Assembly (NCBI GenBank): GCA_017429525.1
Contig: JAFROT010000024.1
Location: 1 to 62,955, forward strand
Direction of reading: 5' to 3'
DNA: 62,955 bases
Source: Bacteroidaceae bacterium
Lineage (GTDB): Bacteria; Bacteroidota; Bacteroidia; Bacteroidales; Bacteroidaceae
A model generated the notes under the pieces. The model saw only the letters and a program-made list of their open reading frames with translations. It was not told the DNA's origin and ran no database searches. Positions within the stretch are counted from its first letter, which is position 1. Every line of letters begins with the position of its first letter. A program made the position numbers and the translations under genes. Positions 1 through 8,513 of the stretch are shown here, in pieces.

Positions 1-773
1 ATACCATCGGCCAGCGTGTAGGCCAGCTCGATGTCGGCGGTGGCACCAGCTTCCTGCATGTGGTAGCCGGAGATGGAGATGGAGTTGAACTTAGGCATCT
101 TCTGCGAGGTGTACTCGAAGATGTCGGCGATGATCTTCATGGAGAAGGCGGGCGGGTAGATGTAGGTGTTGCGCACCATGAACTCCTTGAGGATATCGTT
201 CTGGATCGTACCAGCCATCTCCTCGAGCTTGGCGCCCTGCTCCAGACCTGCATTGATGTAGAAGGCAAGGATGGGGAGCACAGCGCCGTTCATGGTCATG
301 GAGACGGACATCTTGTTCAAGGGGATGCCGTCGAAGAGCACCTTCATGTTCTCGAGCGAGCAGATGCTCACACCGGCCTTACCGACATCGCCGACGACGC
401 GGGGGTTGTCAGGGTCGTAGCCGCGGTGTGTGGGCAGGTCGAAGGCCACGGAAAGGCCCTTCTGACCGCTGGCGAGGTTACGGCGATAGAAAGCGTTGGA
501 CTCTTCGGCGGTGGAGAAACCGGCGTACTGACGGATGGTCCACGGGCGGAAGGGGTACATCATCGAGTACGGGCCACGGAGGAAGGGAGGAATACCGGCT
601 GCGAAGTCGAGGTGCTCCATGCCTTCGAGGTCTTCCTTCGTATAGACGGGCTGGATATCAATCTGCTCGGGAGTCTTCCAGTTGGCTGTAATGCCATTCT
701 CCCGCAGCCATTGCTGGCCATTCTTCTGTTCAATGCCAGCAAAAATATCAATGTCTTTGAAATTCTTTTTCAT
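1..773 (-). CDS. mutB: Methylmalonyl-CoA mutase large subunit, N-terminal part (cut by window edge)
   Basis: This is the N-terminal ~257 residues of the cobalamin-dependent mutase that interconverts succinyl-CoA and (R)-methylmalonyl-CoA on the propionate pathway. Seen: the family signatures [18 protein letters not shown] and [15 protein letters not shown], followed by the TIM-barrel region with [15 protein letters not shown]. The start is the ATG at 773, which begins [11 protein letters not shown]. The 3' end and the B12-binding domain lie beyond base 1. mutA ends 28 bp upstream on the same strand, so the two are an operon encoding an alpha/beta heterodimer. The matching chaperone GTPase gene, meaB, lies at the far right of this window. 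Confidence 0.95.
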   Translation of the reverse strand, partial: MKKNFKDIDIFAGIEQKNGQQWLRENGITANWKTPEQIDIQPVYTKEDLEGMEHLDFAAGIPPFLRGPYSMMYPFRPWTIRQYAGFSTAEESNAFYRRNLASGQKGLSVAFDLPTHRGYDPDNPRVVGDVGKAGVSICSLENMKVLFDGIPLNKMSVSMTMNGAVLPILAFYINAGLEQGAKLEEMAGTIQNDILKEFMVRNTYIYPPAFSMKIIADIFEYTSQKMPKFNSISISGYHMQEAGATADIELAYTLADG

Positions 774-801
774 TGCTTTTGGTTATTTGGGAGGTTTGAC
801 A

Positions 802-2679
802 TTAGATTCCGAGTTTCTGATTGAGTTCCTTCAGCGTCTTGAGCTGGTCGACACGCACATGGATGAAGTTCTCGATACCGGCAGCCTTGAGGTCTTCGGC
901 GCAGGCGGGAGCGCCGGCGATGATGAAGATGGCCTTGGGGTCGGCAGCCTTGAGGGCATTGAAGGCGGGTACGCCGTACTCAGCATACTCGTCGTCGCTG
1001 GAGCAGAGCACCACGATATCGGCACCGGCCTTGACGGCAGCCTCAACACCTTCCTCAACGGTAGGGAAGCCGAGGTTGTCCACGACCTTGTAGCCGGCAG
1101 CGGCAAGGAAGTTGCAGCTGAACTGAGCACGAGCCTGACGCATGGCCAGGTTGCCGATGGTGAGCATGAAGGCGATGGGCTGCTTGGCGGCCTTCTCGGT
1201 GGTGAGGCGCAGGGCCTCGAAGTCGGAAGCCAGGCGGCTGGTCTTCAGAGCGGGGAAAGCAGGCTCCTCACAAGTCGGGTGTGTTGCTGTACCACAGCAA
1301 CAAACGCAACCATCTGCAGGCTCCTTGCCCTCGCTCTTCTCGGTGAAGTTGGGGAACTGGTTGGTGCCGAGGAGGAACTCCTTGCGCTTGCCAACGTTGG
1401 CGTGGCGGGCGGCGTCGGTGGTGTTGATAGCCTCCTGAATCTTGCCGGCCTTGACAGCGGCCAGGAAACCGCCTTCTTCCTCAACGGAGAGGAAGAGCTT
1501 CCAAGCCTGCTGGGCGATGGCCACGGTGAGCTCTTCGACGAAGTAGCTACCGCCGCTGACGTCGACGATCTTGTCGAAGTGGCACTCTTCCTTCAGCAGC
1601 AGCTGCTGGTTGCGAGCGATGCGCTCTGCGAACTCCGTGGGCTGCTCGTAAGGAACGTCGAACGGAGTGACGACAATGCTGTCGACATTAGCGATAGCTG
1701 CCGACATGGTCTCGGTCTGTGTGCGCAGCATGTTCACATAGCTGTCGAAGAGGGTGAGGTTGTAAGTGCTGGTGGTAGCGCAGACGTTCATCTTGGCTGC
1801 TTCCTTGTCGTCGGTGTACTGCTTGACGATCTCAGCCCACAGCATGCGAGCGGCACGGAACTTGGCAATCTCCATAAAGTAGACGCCACTGATGCCGAAG
1901 TTGAACTTGATGCGACGGGCAGCGTCCTCTGCAGGCACGCCGGCTTCGACGAGTTCATCAAGGTACTCGCCAGCCCAAGCCAGGGCGTAGCCGAGCTCCT
2001 GATAGACGTAAGCGCCGCTGTTGTTCAAGAGGTCGGCGTTGACGTTGATGCAACGGAACTGCGGCAGCTTGGCGAGAGCTGCGATGAGTGCGGGAGCGAA
2101 CTGCAGGGCAGGCGTGGTGTCCTTACCCTTCTTGAGCATCTTCGAGATGGGGTCGAAGTTGATGCTGCCCTGGAGCTTAGCGAGGTCGTAGCCCTTCTCG
2201 GTGAAGTAAGCGACGAGAGCCTCGGCCAGCTCAACACTGTGGCGCTGGCAGGTGCGGAAGTTCAGTTCGACGCAGTCGGCGCAGATGCCGTCGAGCAAGG
2301 CTGCAAGATACTCCTTGTTGCACTGGTCGGCAGGCACGTGGAAACCGAGACTGTTGACGCCCTTGTTCAGGATGTCGAGAGCCTTGGCGTTAGCAGCCTT
2401 GGCATCGACCTCTTCGATGTTCTGACGGACAAACCACTGGTTGTTGTCCTTCTTGTTGCCTCTGACGTAAGGGAATTCGCCGGGCAAGGCATTGACGGTG
2501 GCCAACTGGTCGACGTCCTCCTTACGGTAGAAGGGTTGCATGGAGAAACCTTCGTTGGTTCGCCATACCATTTTCTTCTCGTAGTCAGCGCCCTTGAGGT
2601 CTACCTCAATCTTGTCGCGCCATTCCTGGCGGGTCGGGGCGGTGAAGTCCGCGAAGAGTCTTTCTTTACTATCTGCCAT
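802..2679 (-). CDS. mutA: Methylmalonyl-CoA mutase small subunit
   Basis: This is the small, non-catalytic partner of MutB, 625 aa, about the usual length. The N-terminal part (DFTAPTRQEWRDKIEVDLKG) and the barrel match the mutase family. The C-terminal ~130 residues resemble a degenerate B12-binding Rossmann domain (GADIVVLCSSDDEYAEYG) without the DxHxxG cobalamin ligand, as expected for the beta subunit. Odd: between the two domains, near residues 456-468, there is a Cys-rich stretch CVCCCGTATHPTC that I do not recall from this family. It is the first gene of the mutA-mutB operon, with a good promoter about 100 bp upstream. A long open frame on the opposite strand is a codon-bias shadow. 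Confidence 0.95.
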   Translation of the reverse strand: MADSKERLFADFTAPTRQEWRDKIEVDLKGADYEKKMVWRTNEGFSMQPFYRKEDVDQLATVNALPGEFPYVRGNKKDNNQWFVRQNIEEVDAKAANAKALDILNKGVNSLGFHVPADQCNKEYLAALLDGICADCVELNFRTCQRHSVELAEALVAYFTEKGYDLAKLQGSINFDPISKMLKKGKDTTPALQFAPALIAALAKLPQFRCINVNADLLNNSGAYVYQELGYALAWAGEYLDELVEAGVPAEDAARRIKFNFGISGVYFMEIAKFRAARMLWAEIVKQYTDDKEAAKMNVCATTSTYNLTLFDSYVNMLRTQTETMSAAIANVDSIVVTPFDVPYEQPTEFAERIARNQQLLLKEECHFDKIVDVSGGSYFVEELTVAIAQQAWKLFLSVEEEGGFLAAVKAGKIQEAINTTDAARHANVGKRKEFLLGTNQFPNFTEKSEGKEPADGCVCCCGTATHPTCEEPAFPALKTSRLASDFEALRLTTEKAAKQPIAFMLTIGNLAMRQARAQFSCNFLAAAGYKVVDNLGFPTVEEGVEAAVKAGADIVVLCSSDDEYAEYGVPAFNALKAADPKAIFIIAGAPACAEDLKAAGIENFIHVRVDQLKTLKELNQKLGI

Positions 2680-2776
2680 GATAGATTGGATTTAATTAAG
2701 AATTTGATTGTTTAAGGTATATGAGAATGAATGATTTCCTCGTCGTTTGTCAGCATATTTAAGCCTTAAAAGCGGA

Positions 2777-2808
2777 CAAAGGTAACAAAGTTTGTCTTTG
2801 CGTCCAAA
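2777..2808 (-). promoter_or_regulatory. Bacteroidetes-type promoter of mutAB
   Basis: Read on the minus strand, TTTG (2808-2805) is followed after exactly 20 nt by TACCTTTG (2784-2777). This matches the -33/-7 consensus of the Bacteroidetes primary sigma factor. It leaves a leader of about 90 nt before mutA, too short for a cobalamin riboswitch. Confidence 0.8.
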
Positions 2809-2865
2809 TTTATAGTGCTAAATCATCTAAAAAGGACCACTTTCGATACGTTTTGCACCAAAACA

Positions 2866-2892
2866 GGGGCTCTCGCCGTTAGCAAGAGCCCC
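2866..2892 (-). terminator. Hairpin terminator downstream of the Na/Pi cotransporter
   Basis: GGGGCTCT (2866-2873) pairs with AGAGCCCC (2885-2892). On the minus strand the stem is followed by TGTTTTGG, a weak U-rich tail. It lies 36 bp past the cotransporter stop and upstream of the mutAB promoter, separating the two units. Confidence 0.65.
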
Positions 2893-2928
2893 TTCGCATG
2901 ACTTAAAAATAATAGAATCGATAGGAAT

Positions 2929-4638
2929 CTACCGATTTGCCAAACGGGCTTCAATAACATTGATTACATAGTCGCCCACTTTCTCGCACTCGTTGACGAT
3001 ATCCATATAGACGGTTCCGAGGGCATAGGTGTACTTGTGGGCATCGACATCAAGAATATTCTGCGTCTTCACGCGGTCGCGGAAAGCATTGATCTCGCTC
3101 TCCAGATTGACGGATTTGTGGCGACTGACCTGCTCGCGGGGTCCACGCAACACGACGTTCATCTGGATCAAGCTGTCGTTCACGAGACGCAACATCCAAT
3201 GCAGGTTTTCCAACTGCTGTTCGCTGAAGGACTCACCGCCCATCTTCTGGCGATTGATATGGCGGGCTAGATTGTAGCAGCCATCGCCAATACTCTCGAG
3301 CTCACTCACTTGTCGCATCATCGAGCGGATGATAGCTTTCGTATCATCGCTCAGATGAGCATCACTGACCTCCTCCAAGTAATGGGCGATCTCGAGTTCC
3401 AGGTCGTCGCAGATGCTCTCATATTTCTCGATACGGGAATAGAGCTTGACTGACGCCGAATCATCTGCCTCATCCAGGAGTTGGACCACCATGCCGAACA
3501 TGCGCTGCGTGCGATCGCCGAAGGCAAGAATCTCGCGTTGCGCCTCGAGCACGGCAATTTCAGGTGTCTTCATGAGGCCAGCTTCAACATAACGCAAACG
3601 CGTGTGCTCTTCTTCTTCAGCATCTCCAGTGGTCGTTTTGCTCTTGATGACCCAGCAGACGATGCGCTCAATCTGCGGTATGAACCAAATGAGGATGAAC
3701 GTATTGGCGAGGTTAAAACAAGTGTGGAACGTAGCCAGGACGACACTGAGCTTGGCCGCATTAGCCAGGAACGCAGCTTCGCCAGCCTCACGAGTCATCG
3801 TGCTGTCGTATCCGACAAGCGAACAGACCCCATCGATAAAAGGATGGAAGACGACAAGCATCCAGGCGACGCCAAAGAGGTTGAAGAACATGTGGGCAAA
3901 GGCTGCTCGACGGGCTTGCGTGGAGGCCGTGAGAGCCGTGAGGTTGGAAGTGACGGTCGTGCCGATGTTCTCACCCATGACGAGCGCGATGCCCTGATAA
4001 ATCGGCAGGGCACCACTCGAGCACAGGATCATCGTAATGGCCATGACGGCAGCCGACGACTGCACACACATCGTGAGCACGCCACCAATGAGCAGGAACA
4101 GGATCGTGGTCGTGAAGCTTGACGGGTCAAAACGCGAGAAGAAAGCAAGCAACTGCTCGTTCTCGCCCAGATTCATGTCGATGCCCGTCTGACGGAGCGT
4201 GCCAAGGCCAAGGAACATAAACGAGACGCCGAATAGGAAATCGCCGACATCTGAATGCTTCTTCTTGTAAATCAAAAACATAGCCAAGACAAAGGTCGGC
4301 CAGACAAAATCCGTAATATTGAACGAGAAGCCTGCAGACATGATCCATGCCGTAAGTGTCGTACCAATGTTGGCACCCATGACGACAGAGATGGCCTGTG
4401 CCAACGTGAGGAGGCCTGCATTGACAAATGAGACCGTCATCACGGTGGTAGCGGTGGACGACTGAACGGCCGCTGTGACGAAGACGCCCGTGAGCATACC
4501 CGTGAAGCGATTTGTCGTCATGCGCCCAAGGACGTGACGCAATTGCGGGCCAGCCATCTTCTGGAGGGTATCGCTCATCATCTTCATGCCAAAGACGAGC
4601 AATGCGAGTGAGCCCAGAATACGGAAAAGGAAATACAT
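2929..4638 (-). CDS. Na/Pi cotransporter with C-terminal PhoU-like domain
   Basis: Inner-membrane sodium/phosphate symporter of the NptA/YjbB type, 569 aa. Two inverted membrane repeats each carry the family QSS motif (QSSTATTVMTVSF and QSSAAVMAITMILCSSG) with partner motifs GANIGTTLTAW and GENIGTTVTSNLTAL. The last ~200 residues are helical and charged, like the PhoU domains attached to this family. I start at 4638 (MYFLFRILGSLALLVFGMK) rather than the in-frame ATG at 4677, because homologues begin just before the first membrane helix. It is divergent from a PhoB-like regulator across a region containing seven 11-bp repeats, which points to phosphate-controlled expression (inference). Confidence 0.9.
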   Translation of the reverse strand: MYFLFRILGSLALLVFGMKMMSDTLQKMAGPQLRHVLGRMTTNRFTGMLTGVFVTAAVQSSTATTVMTVSFVNAGLLTLAQAISVVMGANIGTTLTAWIMSAGFSFNITDFVWPTFVLAMFLIYKKKHSDVGDFLFGVSFMFLGLGTLRQTGIDMNLGENEQLLAFFSRFDPSSFTTTILFLLIGGVLTMCVQSSAAVMAITMILCSSGALPIYQGIALVMGENIGTTVTSNLTALTASTQARRAAFAHMFFNLFGVAWMLVVFHPFIDGVCSLVGYDSTMTREAGEAAFLANAAKLSVVLATFHTCFNLANTFILIWFIPQIERIVCWVIKSKTTTGDAEEEEHTRLRYVEAGLMKTPEIAVLEAQREILAFGDRTQRMFGMVVQLLDEADDSASVKLYSRIEKYESICDDLELEIAHYLEEVSDAHLSDDTKAIIRSMMRQVSELESIGDGCYNLARHINRQKMGGESFSEQQLENLHWMLRLVNDSLIQMNVVLRGPREQVSRHKSVNLESEINAFRDRVKTQNILDVDAHKYTYALGTVYMDIVNECEKVGDYVINVIEARLANR

Positions 4639-4692
4639 AAGCAATAAATGGTTAATTAGCGGAACTGGAGGTTCCACTTATGTTTACAAGTG

Positions 4693-4724
4693 CAAATGTA
4701 CTGCGAAATCACATACAAAGCAAA
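4693..4724 (-). promoter_or_regulatory. Promoter of the Na/Pi cotransporter
   Basis: On the minus strand TTTG (4724-4721), 20 nt, then TACATTTG (4700-4693): a perfect-spacing Bacteroidetes promoter. Its -33 element sits only 2 bp from the first unit of the 11-bp repeat array (4727-4803), the position expected for an activator that contacts polymerase. Confidence 0.8.
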
Positions 4725-4726
4725 TT

Positions 4727-4803
4727 TGTAACAGAATTGTAACAACTTTGTGACGATTTTGAGATGACTTTGTGGCAACTTTGTAACGACTATGTGACAA
4801 AAA
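4727..4803. promoter_or_regulatory. Seven tandem 11-bp repeats, Pho-box-like operator
   Basis: Seven consecutive 11-bp units without gaps: TGTAACAGAAT, TGTAACAACTT, TGTGACGATTT, TGAGATGACTT, TGTGGCAACTT, TGTAACGACTA, TGTGACAAAAA; consensus TGTRACRACTT. PhoB-family regulators bind 11-bp direct repeats (TGTCA-type half sites in E. coli). The array fills the space between a Na/Pi cotransporter and a PhoB-like response regulator, so I infer it is that regulator's operator, controlling both directions. Confidence 0.75.
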
Positions 4804-4808
4804 CTTTG

Positions 4809-4816
4809 TATCTTTG
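4809..4816 (+). promoter_or_regulatory. -7 element of the response regulator gene
   Basis: TATCTTTG lies 4 bp before the ATG at 4821. No TTTG sits at the normal 19-21 bp spacing (the nearest is 25 bp away), as is common for activator-dependent promoters; the 11-bp repeat array occupies the -33 region. The very short gap to the start codon suggests a leaderless or near-leaderless transcript. Confidence 0.6.
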
Positions 4817-4820
4817 CGCC

Positions 4821-5519
4821 ATGAAAACTGAGAACGACAAGAAAAATATCCGAATACTGGTCGTGGACGATGAGCCCGACTTGTGCGAGATCATCAAATT
4901 CAACCTCGAAATGGAGGGATACGAGTTACAGACTGCCTCAAGCGGCGAAGAAGCGCTTGCCCTCTTGGAGGAAGGGAACACCTACTCCCTGCTCCTGCTC
5001 GATGTGATGATGCCAGGCGAATCGGGATTTGCCATTGCCCGCCAGTTGAAACTGGACGAGAAGACGCGGGAGTTGCCCATCATCTTCCTGACGGCCCGCA
5101 GCACCGAAAACGACGTCATCACAGGCCTGAATCTTGGCGCAGACGACTACATCGCCAAGCCTTTTCGCCTACGCGAGCTGCTGGCTCGAGTGAATGCCGT
5201 ATTAAGGCGAACAGAGCCAACTGCAGGTGACGACAGAATGAGCATCGAGGGATTGGTCGTCGACAATACGCGAAAAATCATACTCATTGACAACGAGGAA
5301 GTTGCGCTGACTCGCACCGAATTCGTCCTATTGAGCCTTCTCTTATCCGAACGCGGACGTGTGCTTTCGCGCCAAGAACTCATCCAGCGTGCCTGGCCCC
5401 AGGATGTCGTTGTCACGGAACGAAGCGTGGATGTATGCATCACACGCCTACGTAAGAAAATAGGGCGTTATGCCTCGCACATCACCACCAAAGCCGGCTT
5501 TGGCTATAGTTTTGAATGA
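4821..5519 (+). CDS. phoB: PhoB-like (OmpR family) response regulator
   Basis: DNA-binding response regulator of 232 aa. Residues 10-125 are the receiver: acidic pair in LVVDDEPD, phospho-acceptor Asp61 in LLLLDVMMPGESG, conserved Lys in ADDYIAKPFR. Residues ~135-232 form an OmpR/PhoB winged helix (TRTEFVLLSLLL, GRVLSRQELI, RSVDVCITRLRKKIG). The ATG at 4821 is chosen because it follows the promoter; an earlier in-frame ATG at 4764 lies inside the repeat array. The stop overlaps the start of the kinase gene. The phoB name is inferred from the divergent phosphate transporter and the 11-bp repeats; another OmpR-type regulator such as RprY remains possible. Confidence 0.9.
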   Translation: MKTENDKKNIRILVVDDEPDLCEIIKFNLEMEGYELQTASSGEEALALLEEGNTYSLLLLDVMMPGESGFAIARQLKLDEKTRELPIIFLTARSTENDVITGLNLGADDYIAKPFRLRELLARVNAVLRRTEPTAGDDRMSIEGLVVDNTRKIILIDNEEVALTRTEFVLLSLLLSERGRVLSRQELIQRAWPQDVVVTERSVDVCITRLRKKIGRYASHITTKAGFGYSFE

Positions 5520-6433
5520 TGAAGAAACTGACAGAAGGACGCAAAATGTTTGTTACGGTGATGGCCATCTTCTTGGCTTATGCCATCACCTTCATTGTCT
5601 TTGACGATTATGATCGCCATCGCTTTGAATTCCTCGACGAACCCAACGACTGGCATCTGCTTATGTTCTCTGTCGTGGTGATGGTTATACTGGCTCTCGT
5701 GCTCCATCGTTATTCTATAAATATGGACGCGCGCATTAGTCGTGACCAAGCCGAGGAACAGGCATCCATGCGTCGACGGCTGACACAGAATATCGCTCAC
5801 GAGTTGAAAACCCCTGTGGCAAGCATACAAGGCTATTTGGAGACGCTCATCAACCATGCCAACATAGAAGCCGACAAACGTGAGCAGTTCCTCCAGCACT
5901 GCCTGGCACAGAGCCAACGCCTCGCCTCACTATTGCAAGACCTCACCACCCTCCAACGCTTGGACGACGCACCCGATATGCAGGCTTTTGAGCAGATTGA
6001 CGTCGCTACCATCGTAGCTGGCGTCATCAAGGAGACTGCGCTCCAAATGTCAGAGCGTCGAATGACCTTTATCAACCGCCTACCAGCCAGCATGCCGATG
6101 CAAGGCAACCCCACACTCGCCTATGGTATCTTCCGTAACCTCACCGACAACGCCATTACCTATGCAGGCGAAGGAGCAGTCATCACGCTCACGGTTTCGG
6201 AAAGCATCAACCAATGGCACTTCTGCTTCCGCGACAACGGACCTGGCGTGCCACCAGAACACATCAACCGCCTCTTTGAGCGTTTCTATCGCGTAGACAA
6301 AGGTCGCAGTCGCAAACTCGGCGGAACAGGCTTAGGACTGGCTATTGTGAAGAATGCCGTCATTCTCCACGGCGGCAACATCGCCGTGTCCAACGACCGA
6401 GGTCTGCGTTTCGACTTCACGCTGAAGAAATAG
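5516..6433 (+). CDS. phoR: PhoR-like sensor histidine kinase
   Basis: Membrane histidine kinase of 305 aa. Two membrane helices (about residues 11-28 and 47-65) flank a short ~18-residue periplasmic loop, too small for a classical sensor domain. The DHp H-box is QNIAHELKTPVASIQGY with His95. The ATPase part has an N-box near NLTDNAITYA, G1 DNGPGVP and G2 GGTGLGLAIVKNAV. The gene overlaps the response regulator by 4 bp (ATGA type), so the two are translated as a pair. The small sensory part suggests that it detects another membrane protein, as E. coli PhoR does through the Pst/PhoU complex; that parallel is inference. Confidence 0.9.
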   Translation: MMKKLTEGRKMFVTVMAIFLAYAITFIVFDDYDRHRFEFLDEPNDWHLLMFSVVVMVILALVLHRYSINMDARISRDQAEEQASMRRRLTQNIAHELKTPVASIQGYLETLINHANIEADKREQFLQHCLAQSQRLASLLQDLTTLQRLDDAPDMQAFEQIDVATIVAGVIKETALQMSERRMTFINRLPASMPMQGNPTLAYGIFRNLTDNAITYAGEGAVITLTVSESINQWHFCFRDNGPGVPPEHINRLFERFYRVDKGRSRKLGGTGLGLAIVKNAVILHGGNIAVSNDRGLRFDFTLKK

Positions 6434-6539
6434 CTTGCACACAGTCCCTGCCACCCCAACGCGCCCCCCCTGAGGCACAAAAAGCAAGGTTTTGCGTCAG
6501 AAAATTGACCGTTCTGCGCTCAAAGTGGAAAGTTTTGCG

Positions 6540-6547
6540 TACCTTTG
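6540..6547 (+). promoter_or_regulatory. -7 promoter element of topB
   Basis: TACCTTTG ends 9 bp before the topB start. The upstream 60 bp contain several TTTTGCGT repeats but no TTTG at standard spacing, so this is a partial match only. Confidence 0.5.
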
Positions 6548-6556
6548 CCGCCACTT

Positions 6557-8464
6557 ATGATTGTTTGTATTGCAGAAAAACCATCAGTAGCACGAGACAT
6601 TGCCAACGTGCTGGGAGCCACTCACGACCGTGGCGGCTTCATCGAAGGCAATGGATACCAAGTGACTTGGACCTTCGGCCACCTTTGCGAGTTGAAGGAG
6701 CCTGCTGAATATACACCCTTGTGGCAGAAATGGAGTCTCTCGCAACTCCCTATGATTCCTGCACGATTTGGCATCAAGCTGAAGAAGGATCAAGGCGTGG
6801 AACGCCAGTTCGCCATCATCGAGCAACTGATGCAGGCAGCTGACAGCATCATCAACTGCGGCGATGCTGGCCAGGAAGGCGAGCTCATCCAACGATGGGT
6901 GATGCAGAAAGCGGGCGCGACATGTCCTGTACAACGTCTCTGGATCTCATCGCTAACGGAAGAGGCTATCCGAGAAGGCTTCCAGACGCTCAAGGACCAA
7001 AGCGAATACCAGCGTCTGTACGAAGCTGGACTCTGCCGTGCTATCGGCGATTGGACGTTGGGCATGAATGCCACTCGTCTGTACACCCTCAAATATGGCG
7101 TAAACCGGCAGGTACTGAGCATCGGTCGGGTGCAGACACCCACTTTGGCACTGATTGTCAACCGGCAGCATGAAATCGACAACTTCAAGCCAGAGACCTA
7201 CTGGGTGCTCACGACCGTCTATCGCGACACCACCTTCACAGCTGTCATGGAAGAGGGAGATCGCGGATTCAAGAGCCAGGAGGATGGCGAGCGCGCACTC
7301 GAGGCCATTCGTCCGCTACCTTTTACGGTGACGAGTGTTGAAAAGAAGAAAGGCAAAGAGGCGGCACCCCGACTCTTCGATCTCACCTCCCTGCAGGTGG
7401 AGTGCAACAAGAAGTTCGGCTACTCGGCCGATCTCACCTTGCAACTCATCCAAAGTCTCTATGAGAAGAAAGTGGCAACCTACCCACGCGTCGATACAAC
7501 CTATTTACCTGATGACGTCTACCCCAAATGCCCGCAGATACTGGCTTCGATGACGCCCTACGCCGGATTCATCCAACCTCTATTGGCAGAGGGCAAAAAG
7601 TTACCAAAGAGTACAAAGGTATTCGACAACTCAAAAGTCACCGACCACCATGCCATCATCCCGACGCCTGTACAAGTAACAACCGTCTCGCTGACCGATA
7701 TGGAAAAGCGCGTCTACGACCTCATCGCACGACGTTTCATCGGTGTTTTCTATCCCGAGTGTCAGTTCGAGCAAACCACAGTATTAGGCGAGGTGCGGAG
7801 CGAAGGACTGCGCGCTGGCACATTTGACGATGCCGTTCCCTTCAAGGCATCGGGTAAGCGTATTGTTAATCCTGGCTGGCGCGTGCTTTGGGAGAGAAAG
7901 CCTGCAACCAATGCTACAACTGCCAGAAACGATGGCTCTTCCCACGAAGACGGGTCCGACAACCAAGATGAGAAGCCACAAGACGAAGAGCGGACTTTGC
8001 CCTCCTTCCGTAAGAATGAGAGCGGCCCTCATACCCCTAACCTTGCCGAGAAACAGACGACCCCGCCCAAGCCCTATACTGAGGCGACCCTCCTGCGAGC
8101 GATGGAAACCGCAGGAAAATTGGTGGAGGACGATGAGCTGCGCGATGCCCTCAAGGAGAATGGCATCGGTCGTCCATCAACACGTGCTGCCATCATTGAG
8201 ACGCTGTTCAAGCGTGGCTATATCCGACGTGTACGCAAGAGTTTAGCACCCACTCCCACGGGCATCGAACTGATAGGACTCATTCGCGAGGAACTGCTCA
8301 AGAGCGCCGAACTCACAGGCATCTGGGAGAAGAAACTTCGGCAGATTGAACGCAACGAATATGACGCGGCAACCTTCATCGCTGAATTGAAACAGATGGT
8401 GGCTGATATCGTGCTCGAGGTGATGCGCGACAATTCCAATCGGCGTGTACCTTCAGCACAATAA
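6557..8464 (+). CDS. topB: DNA topoisomerase III (type IA)
   Basis: Type IA topoisomerase of 635 aa that cuts one strand to decatenate or relax DNA. The Toprim domain starts at residue 1 (MIVCIAEKPSVARDIANVLG) with the acidic motif in INCGDAGQEGELIQRW. The active-site Tyr is in the signature VATYPRVDTTYLPDD, and the gate region has IGRPSTRAAIIETLFKRGYI. A charged, Gly/Asp/Glu-rich insertion follows GWRVLWERKP (roughly residues 440-490), and there is no C-terminal zinc finger. I start at the ATG at 6557; the longer frame begins with a TTG inside the promoter. It stands alone between the two-component system and the PorE-like gene. Confidence 0.93.
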   Translation: MIVCIAEKPSVARDIANVLGATHDRGGFIEGNGYQVTWTFGHLCELKEPAEYTPLWQKWSLSQLPMIPARFGIKLKKDQGVERQFAIIEQLMQAADSIINCGDAGQEGELIQRWVMQKAGATCPVQRLWISSLTEEAIREGFQTLKDQSEYQRLYEAGLCRAIGDWTLGMNATRLYTLKYGVNRQVLSIGRVQTPTLALIVNRQHEIDNFKPETYWVLTTVYRDTTFTAVMEEGDRGFKSQEDGERALEAIRPLPFTVTSVEKKKGKEAAPRLFDLTSLQVECNKKFGYSADLTLQLIQSLYEKKVATYPRVDTTYLPDDVYPKCPQILASMTPYAGFIQPLLAEGKKLPKSTKVFDNSKVTDHHAIIPTPVQVTTVSLTDMEKRVYDLIARRFIGVFYPECQFEQTTVLGEVRSEGLRAGTFDDAVPFKASGKRIVNPGWRVLWERKPATNATTARNDGSSHEDGSDNQDEKPQDEERTLPSFRKNESGPHTPNLAEKQTTPPKPYTEATLLRAMETAGKLVEDDELRDALKENGIGRPSTRAAIIETLFKRGYIRRVRKSLAPTPTGIELIGLIREELLKSAELTGIWEKKLRQIERNEYDAATFIAELKQMVADIVLEVMRDNSNRRVPSAQ

Positions 8465-8513
8465 ATAATAAGGGTTGCACGTTATAACTAAAATGAAAAG
8501 TGAAAAATGAAAA

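Noticed and set aside
682-2715. 677-codon open frame on the plus strand across mutA
   Set aside because: It is the antisense shadow of mutA, whose protein has clear family motifs and a promoter; the shadow has low-complexity Val/Leu/Gly/Asp composition.
2680-2800. Cobalamin riboswitch upstream of mutAB
   Set aside because: Leader from the predicted start is only about 90 nt and no B12-box-like sequence was seen.
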